64,000 nucleotides of DNA, from assembly GCA_007922225.1 (NCBI GenBank), contig ML679962.1:35447563-35511562 (forward strand). Reading direction: 5' to 3'. Numbering within the stretch: position 1 is the stretch's first letter; each line of letters opens with the position of its first letter. The notes under the pieces are model-generated. The model saw nothing but the letters and a program-made list of their open reading frames with translations, was not told where the DNA came from and ran no database searches. The position numbers and the translations under genes are program-made. Shown piece by piece: positions 32,301-41,500 of the stretch. This DNA is from Emydura subglobosa (lineage: Eukaryota > Chordata > Testudines > Chelidae).

Positions 32301-35300
32301 GTCTCCTGCAACAAGAAGCAACAGGTTACCAGCACAGGAATTTGTTCAGCCCACATGTGTCACTCTTAAGGCTTTCAGGGCCATCGATGCATGAACTTCC
32401 CCCCTGGGGAGTTTGTCCTGGTCACTCCCTATCAGTGGACAGGCATGCAATGCCACCTTCATATAATGCTGAGGAACATACAGCCCATTCACTCCCCGTG
32501 TTTCCAAAGCACCCAGCAATGCCCATTGGGACATGTTTATGGGCAGCAAATTTCAGCAGAGCCAGGCTGAGCTTCTTTGAAGATGTGGTCTCTGGTTCTG
32601 CTGCCTAAATAGAAGCGGAGCTGGGTCAGAAAACCCTGGCCCTGGGCCCTCGTGAGCTCCAGGGAGCTATTGTTATTTTTAAGGGGCCAGGATTAAACAC
32701 CAAGTGCTAGGGTAAAGTATGAGCACAAAGCGGCAAAGGCTAGGGACAGCCATAGACAGCAAAAGGCCAGGGCTTGTTTTTAATTAGGCAGCGTACAGAA
32801 TAAAGCTGCACCCATTCAGCCAAGTGCTGGTCAGCCAACTCCTTGAGCACCGGTGTGCCTAGCTCCTGCCTGTGTGGTTAGGCCATGGCCTGGTTCACTG
32901 TCTTTTCCGGAGCAGGCCCATCTGTTTCCGAGCAGGTCAGCCTGGTACGCAGCCATTAGCTGCTGCCTTCCAGGCCTCGACAGGACCTGGGGGGGTTTGT
33001 GTTGGCGAGGCCCCCAGAGTTGGACGCTCCATTGAGCCGGGTAATTAGCACCAATACCTGCAACAATCGCTTTGAAGCAGCCGCTGCATTTCTGTGCCCC
33101 CTCGGTAGCGCTACATGTGCTGCACCACACTTTATTGTTCTCCTTCAGCATGAAGGGCTCGTTAACCAGAGACGCGTAGCACTTAAAACAGCGGAAGCAG
33201 TTATCATGCCAGTACCGGTTTTTGAAATGCAGTTCCTAGGAACAAGACGAGCAAAACATGTCAGTGAACAAGCCCGGTAAACCCTCCCCAAACACAAACT
33301 CTCCAATGACAAGATTTCCCAATTACTGTAGCACCTCTTCACTCCAGGGAAGGGCCCACTGTATCTCCCTATGGACATACCCACATTTCGCCTTACTGAA
33401 TGCAGCCAGCTCTAGGGTGGAGGGCAGCACTCAACAGCACAATAGTGGAAAAGGCAATAGTGGTCATGGACACCAGTATAACCTGGGGTTCCTTAATAGC
33501 CATCATAATATATAGCATGTGAAAGGTCCGCTCAGGGTAAACTGCCCAGTGCTTAATTGACTTCTCTCTGAAGCACGGAGTTGGGCCAGGCCCGAGTTGA
33601 TGCTGGGGTCATGTGAGGGGCTGTGTTTCATCCCAGGCACTATATACTTCTTGGAGGGTGCGTGTTCTAGCATTTGCTGTCAGCAGGCTCCGGGCAGTTG
33701 GACACAGGCTGATGGGGGCTGGACTGTGAGGCTGACTATTTTAAGGTGGGCCTAACTCACAGAAAAGTATTTGATTTACGGGCGCTGCCTAAAAAAGGGA
33801 ATGGGTGCGGCGAAGCTTCCCGGCCAACCCCAAGTTATTCTGTGCAGACCCCAAAGCTGGGTGTTGCTGGACAAATGGTGCTGTATTGCCGGGGGTCAGA
33901 GTGGGAAATGTGTTGTGCCATTTTGCCCAAACCATTGTGGCTGCAGGGAAGAAACAGTGACTGACAAGTAGCCCATGCCCGCCTTACTAAAACCTGGGGT
34001 TTCACACAGCGCATCCCCCAGTGGACGCTTTGCACAGGGTTTTTTTGTTCTTCCAAATAAAAGCTGTAGGTAAGAACAGGAAACAACAGCTAAACGTTGT
34101 GGGTAGGGAATGGCCGTGCAGCTCTTCTGTCCCTTGGTCAGCTAGTGCCCCCTGCGCTCAGCCTGCCAACGCTGTCCTGCTTGCTCCGGTTCCACGCACA
34201 TTACAGGCCCTGTCCCTACCCCACGGGCCGTATCAACACTGCCTCATGAAATCGCCGCTTGCTGCTCCTGTCGCCCGCTCCCAGCCTGGGCCTTTCTTTC
34301 AAACCACCCCGTGTGCTGGGAGCAGCCTCCCATGTATTGTTTCTAGCGCCATGGAGTGATGTGTGCACCAATGCCTTGTCTTCTGCCAGCACCATTAACC
34401 CTTGCCCCCGCCCCCCCCAAACACACACACACATACACTTTACTTTAAAAGGTGGGGGAAAGCGTGAAAAAAATGGGGGCAGACAAAAGCTTGCCATCTG
34501 TCCCTGGGCCAGAAAACATCCCACAGAACAATCCAGTTGGAAGCCACTGGCCACTGCTAGTCACATGTATTGTGATTGGGGGGGGGGGGGCCCATACCTT
34601 GGCGTCAGCCCCAATGGGTTTCTTGCACTCGATACAGGTGTTGGCACAGAATTTTTCGAAGCACTTCACGCAGCAGTGGCGGCCCTCCTTCTGCACGTAC
34701 TTCTTCCCGTGCAGCGGGTCGCGGCAGTAGTGGCAGTCAAAGCGCTCCGACATGGTGCCCACGGTGTAACTGCTAGGCCCTGCCGGGAGGGAAAACAGGT
34801 AACACTGGGCTCATGGAGGCAGTTCAACACCTGTCTGCCGCGGTACTGGGGCTAAACACCACCCCGTCATGTGAGACCAGGACTTGTGTTGCCAGGGGAA
34901 CGCCTGTCAGCAACACTAAGCCAGTCTGAAGGTGAGCTACAGCCGTGCCTGTACCACACGCAGCGCTCGCCAAGGGCATTGTAATGTCAGGTAGCGGAGA
35001 GCGGGGGGCCAGCGGCGCTAAACGGAAACGGGCCTATACGGCAGGAGCCGGGTCGTGGGGGCCACCCACATTTGGGGCGCAGCGGCAACAGCAAAGGTTT
35101 GTGCTAGGGCCTCGCCACGCAGCTGAAATGCGGTGCAAGGCCTTGCTCATGGCGCCTAGCCCCCAACAGCCCAATGGGCCCGCAGCACCGTCCACGCCAC
35201 CGCACGTGACATGACCCTGACCCAGTGCGGCTAACGCGCCCAGCACCACGGCCAGCCACCCGGCGGCAACAATCAGATGGCGCCGTAGGTTGTAAAAACA

Positions 35301-35558
35301 CAGTGTTAGCGACGGGAGCGACAGCAACGCTTCCGGCAGCGTCTGCACGGGCACATTCCCGCCGATGCCCTGTGCGCCACGGCCATGCTTCACCGACACC
35401 GCTGGGCTCCCTGCGACGCCGTGCACTCGTTATTCCTATCACGGCAGGAGGCATGGGTGCAGTCTTAGCCTTTGCTGCCACCAGAGGGCAGCTCACACCC
35501 TGCCCATAAGCGGTGTCACAACCACTGGCCACTGTCTCAGGGGTTGGGGGGGGTGGGT

Positions 35559-35594
<36 letters not shown>

Positions 35595-38500
35595 TGACTG
35601 GCTTGTTGCTGTGTGTGTGTGAGAGAGAGAGATGACTGGCTTGTTGCTGTGCTATGAAATCTGTACGCGCGGCCGGGGGGGGGGGTGTGTGTGTGTGTGT
35701 GTGTGTGTGAAATCACATGCGGGTCTCTCTCCTATGAAAGGAGCTGCTGTTGCTCCGTCCTGAAAGGGGCACGGCTTTGGAAGCCCTGCAGTGTCAGCAT
35801 CCCCTGCGCTGTACGCACTGGCAGGGCTAGTGGTGGGTCAGGGGCCGTGGCCAAGAAAACCCAGCTCCCAGCTGAGGAGTCAGGGAACCAATGGGCCAGC
35901 CAGTAGCGGCCTGGCTGCAGCAGCCCCGTCCTCCACTCACGGCTCCGCCCCTGCACTGCGCCCTCAGCCAGCTCCCTTTAGTCAAGGCCAAGGGTCCCAC
36001 TGGCTCTAACGGGGCCAAGACCAGTCCCACGGAGTCAGTTAAAACATTTTGCTTGCAAACTGAGGAGAGGTTGGCTTAGCGTCCTGCTATAGCTGCATGG
36101 AGCTGAGCCTGGGTGTAACCCCACCTTCTGCTCAAAATGCTACGGATGCGACCATTGACACGTAGAGAGACAGAGCGACTCCTGCAAGACTTTTACAGTT
36201 AAAAACAATTTTTTTAATTGCTATTTCAAGGCTAGAGCATTCCGCTTTTCCCCAAAAGCTACCCAGCTGCGGTGATGTAGGGTTATGCAGCAGACCGCAC
36301 GGCCACGGTAGGAGACGTTGCCGCCTTTTGTACCGAGCCACACCGCTGGGGAACGCGTTTAGCGCATGTCCAAAAGGCAGAGTGTGGCATAGCGATAAAA
36401 GCAGCCGGCAGCGCGTCCTCCAGGCCAGGTGGTGCAGGGACATGAAGACGCTTAAGCAGTCTACTAGCCCTCAGCCATGCCTTGCATACCATCCATCACC
36501 CACAGTAACGGTGAACATACACAGTTTGATAACTCCCGCCGTCACCTGGTACCTTAAGACCTGCAGGACTTTTAACCCTGAAAAGTGGGGGGGGAGGGGA
36601 GGGGGGGGGGGGCGGCAGCCTTGATCAGGTCCCACCTCCATGTCAGAGCACCCTAGAGGACCGGGATGTAATGTTGTGTGTGCAAGCAGGCTAGGCCTGC
36701 ATTCAGCCACAGGACTGGGTGTCAGGAGCCCTGAGTAAACGTCTGGCTCTCTCACTGAGCGCTATGAGGACCTGCACACAGGGTGCATGCACAGGGCGAA
36801 TGACTTGCGGGTTGAAAAGCAGCCTGGGCGGGAAGGTGACAGAGCGGGATGGAACGAACACACATACACACACCACACTCTCTCTCTCTGCCTCAGGCCC
36901 CACTCGCTGCTGCATCCCTCCCCATCAGCCCGTCTGCCTGCTTGGCTCTCCCCCCCCCCTTCCACACCCCACTTGGCCTCTCTGCTCAGCCCCTCCCCAG
37001 ACCCGCCTGCTGTTGCTCCCCATGTTCCACCCCCGCTGTCGCCCCCTGAGGGAAGGGGGAGTGTGGAAGAGCAGGGGGGGGGAACTGAGCGATGCGAGGG
37101 AGGGACGTGGTGGCAAGGGGGGTAAGGGGGTGGGGTGAAGGAGGCCCTGGGGCGCAGTGTGGGCGGGGCTGCGGCTGGAAGGGTCGGGTGGGATTGTTCT
37201 ACCCTGGGGCCCGGCCTTCCTGTTGGCGGGGCTGGGCATGTGTGTAGGTTTCCCCCTGCCTCCCCGCCTGAAGCTTGAGTTTAACATCCAGAAAAAGAGA
37301 GAGAACTCGCCCTAAAATACAGGAAACTTCATGCCAGTCGGCACCTGCGCACGGGTGACTATTTCCTCTGTCCACCCCTGGAGAGCTGGCGGCTCACTTA
37401 CATTGTGAACCTGGCCCCTGCCTTTGAATTCAGCTGAGGCGGCAGATGTGATGCTGAGTTTTCCGCTGGACGTAACGTTTGCCAGCTGAGTTGCCCTTTG
37501 GCTGGGCGTGCAGGGGGCACCCGCTGTAGATATCCCTCCCTGGCTGGCAGGTCCCTGCTCAGTACCCCAACGACAACTTCTGTTCCTGGCCCGGTTCCCT
37601 AAACCTGTCCACAGAGAGGCGTGAGGGACAGTTCCTGTCACCATGGCATATACACAGCTTCACGGAGACATAATTCCCTGTAGTCCTGTGTCCAGGGTCA
37701 GTGGAGAGGGGAAGCTGGGGGGGGGGAATGAAAATTCCTCCCAAAACAATTAGTCACTGGGCGGGCAAATGTAAAAGCAGCTTAGCTGATTTATCCTGAA
37801 ACACTCTGCCACGTTTTTTCACTTCACTGTAATGAAAGGGTGAAGTGAACAAGAAATGTCCTCCTTGATACTAGCTGGACAGAGAGAGGGGCTGAATCCT
37901 GTCAAAAGAAAACGCCAAGAGGAAATTCCATTATGTGTTCCTGCTAGCCCAAAACAGGGGACTGCAGGAAAACAGAGTGAGATTAGGCCCGTGTTGCTGT
38001 GAAGCCGGTTCTTTCCGCCTCGCCTTGGAGCATGCGCTTCAGCTCCCCACAGCCGGGTTTTTCAGGGGCAAAACACCGAGAGAGACAACTCGGCACTAAC
38101 CCTCCTTGATGGAGTTCAGCCGCATGACTCAGACTGAGGCTCCAGAAGCCCTTGGGAAGTAAGGGTGGCCCCGGGCCTAGGGCTGTGGCGTTTCCCGGGC
38201 AATGCCGGCAGGAGGCGTTTCTGTGGCTCTTACTATATATTTCTGCAGTGCTCTGATGGCAGCAGGTGATGGTGCTTTTACAACTCGGGGGCTTGTTCAT
38301 GCTCCTTTCTCTTTGGCCGCTCACCAGTCCCAAGGGACCGGTACGTTTCCACTACTTACACCATCTGAAATGACACGCTAAGGGCCTGAATCCTGGTCCC
38401 ACTGAGGTCAAGGGGCGCATTGGCTTTGGTTTCAGCGGGAGCGGAAGCAGGCCCTTGCCCTCAACACCGAGTTAACATCGGCAGGTTGGTTGTTCCGCTG

Positions 38501-41500
38501 TGTCTCATTAACTACAAGCCAACCCGGTAGCAAAAATTACTTTCCCCACCAAAGGAGACAGCCCAGCGTTGAAAGGAACACGCCTCGGCTGCAACGCTGC
38601 GGTGGTGCCTCGGTGCAGGTGACCCTGCTGTTGCCCTGCTGCTCCTTGCTCACACTCAGTGACTTGCCATGAGCCGCAAATATGTGTAGGTGGCAACACA
38701 TCCTGTGTTGGGGCCATGGGGTCACACTGGCCCTGGGGCCACACTGGATTCAATTTCTTCTGATGTTATTAACAAAGCAAAATACAAAAATAGGAGGGGG
38801 TGGGCTGGCGCACACCGGCGCTGCCTAGGTTTTAAAGAGGGAGAAGCCTCCTCTGTGTCTCCTATTCTGGGCTCCTCCAGCCTTGGGTAAAATTCTGCTC
38901 CCAGTTACATCTGCGCAACCCCACTGACCAATCTAGACCACAAATGGCCCGTACAAGTATTCCCATCAGACAGTCCCTCCTTGTTTTAGAGAGGAGGTAA
39001 ACTGAGGCACACTGAGCGATGGGCGTGGCGCAGTGAGTCATTGGCAGAGATCGGCCGAGAGCGTCCAGCGTCTCTGTTCTCGTGACACTAATAAAATCAG
39101 GTCCCAGCAGCTGGCTGAACAGCTTTCTCCAGTCATGTTCTATTGGGACCAATTTCAGTTTTCCTGTCTGGAAACACGGCCTTGCCAAGGTCAGAGAGAC
39201 AGGGCTCGCCTGCGGACGATGCAGTGTCGAGCCCATGCACAGTATGGAACTGAGCCAAGAGCCACGTTCGTCTCATTTCCTGAACATGTAAACGGATGAG
39301 AAATATGGAAACTATGTTGACCATGGCCAAATATGTGCAGCCCTGTCAACCTAACAGGATTTATTTTAAAGAAATCGAATTAAGTGCAGTCAGGGGCAGC
39401 CAGCATTAGATCATCTTGGTCTTCTTAGTTTTATGAGCCCGTTGAACAAGAACCCATAACTACAAACCTATGGCCCGTCCTTGCAACCACGTCGATGAAT
39501 CTTAATGCATCGCGGACTAACAACAGACAACACTTCGAGCATCCCGGCTATAGACTCTGCAAAAGATAAACACCGTACCAGCCCCTCCTGGCATACCAAC
39601 GCCAGGGAGCCAGCACAGAACTCAGGCCAGAGTCTAGCTACCGGAGGGGTCAATTTTTCTGTAAATAGAGGTGCTAATTATGGCCTGGATCATTCCCAGC
39701 TATACCCCAATCCACGTATGGTGCACACCCCTGTGTGCGTGCACACACACACACACATATGCGGAGAGAAAGGAGCCCAGCCACTTCTGCAGAGCCATCT
39801 CTTCCCCTCCCAAACCCCACACAGACCTCTCCACAGACTCTAAGTCCACACAAGGGATGGGTGGGTGTGGAGGGGAAAATCCATTGTCCTGCCACTATTC
39901 CTGCGAAGGGACAGAGACTGCGGGGTGCGGCAGGGGAAGGGGAGCTGGCCGTGCCCCCCCCCCTCCCCCCCCCGTTTGGACGTGGGCCAACCCCCAGGCT
40001 GTATGACCTTTTCCACAGAGTCCCCAGCTCCCCGGGACTCCAAGGGTGTCATGGAGCTGGTGGGGTCAGGGTGGAGGCACAGGGCCACACACGGATGGCC
40101 TGGCCTCCTGAGGCTCCACCCAGTCTTGGGGTGGGCTCTGCAGCCTTCTCCAGCAGGGTTTTGCCAGGACCATGTGGGAAGGTCTCCCGGGATCTTTCTG
40201 CAGGAGGGGAAGAGGCAGGTCCCTTCCCTCAGCAAATGTCAGAAGCAACTGCCTTGGAGTAACTGGGGCGTAAAACCTGGAAATACCATGATTCCTCCGC
40301 TTCCCCGGTCCCTTTGTTCCTTCACCTGTCTGTATGTCGGAGTGCATCTTGACGGAGTTGCATTAGACAAGTTGTTCAGTGGCTGTCCCGTGTGGAGCCT
40401 GCCAGCGCAACACATATGCTATAGCAATGCGAAGGAGCTATCCACACGTCAGAGCAAGCACTAATCGAGGACTACGGTAACGTTACAGGTGCAGCACATA
40501 CTTCAAGAGCAAGACAATGTGGTGCACGTGTTCTAGGTTAAAACAACCCTGAACATGTTTTCTTTGGATGTAACTTTTCCACAAGCTAATTCTTTCCTGA
40601 CCATAGTGTCTAGCTGAAGGGAGTTTGAGCAGCCTTGTTTTACATCAGAAGAATTGCGCATCGTCTGAGTATATTCTGATCCAACTGCTCCTTCGGCTTT
40701 ACATACAAACCAATCACTGAGACAATAAAATATGGATTGGGAAACTCTGAGCAAACAGGCACAAGCAACAACCAGACTTGAATGACTTTCCCACCTGGGC
40801 TGATCTCCATGAGCTGCGGGAGAAGCTAGGTGTAGACGTGTGGGGGTGTGAACTGCCAGAGGAGGATCTGCCGCATTAAGTGCCAGCTCCTCAAACTCCC
40901 TTGAGAGCCTCAAGTAATAACAGGAGTTCAAGAGAGCCAATGACACTTGTAATCCTCTCTGTGTTACTCTTCCAAGAGCTCAGACTTCACTGGGAGCAGC
41001 AGCGCCAATTTTCCTAAAGCAGCTCCAGAAACTAACCCCATCTTCAGCTCGGTATTCAGTTCCCAGCCGCTCTGGCAATGCACCACCTAGACCTAGTGAT
41101 GAACTGGGCTACGGCAGCAGGGCACACCAATGACCTTATCAAATATCGGTAAATCCACGTGAAAACAGGTGACAATTCAGCTGTAAATGTACCTGACCTC
41201 AAAGATGCCAATGAGTTTATTGTGCAAAAAGAGCCTCTGCCCCTTTCCAAAAGCCACCCTTCATTTCATACACACCAATCGTTTGAATCCTCTGCAAAGT
41301 CCTGGGCACTGTGCTAAGCATTTCTCCACTTTGCTGGTGCGCTTCGTGTTTGGCTGCATCATCAGTAATAATTCTAAAATATTTTAAACCACTCGATAGT
41401 TCTCAGTAATTCCTCTCCAAAGGACACAAAGCCAGAAAGTATTATTTGTAACGTAGCATGAAATTGGGTGCCAGGGTGATTGCATTCATACAAATAACGC

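Noticed and set aside
34598..34769. Starting FHL1 at the in-frame GTG three codons before the ATG
   Set aside because: A non-AUG start is unnecessary; the ATG fits the family start, and the GTG is part of the extended isoform's SYTVGTM.
34259..34855. 198-codon + strand frame over the first canonical FHL1 coding exon
   Set aside because: It is the opposite-strand shadow of the FHL1 exon and flanking intron.
36719..37287. Overlapping long frames on both strands near 37 kb
   Set aside because: Stop codons are scarce because of C/G-rich simple sequence; no domain.
39735..40464. Overlapping + strand frames of 175-199 codons
   Set aside because: GC-rich low-complexity intron sequence with poly-C runs; proline-rich translation, no homology recognised.
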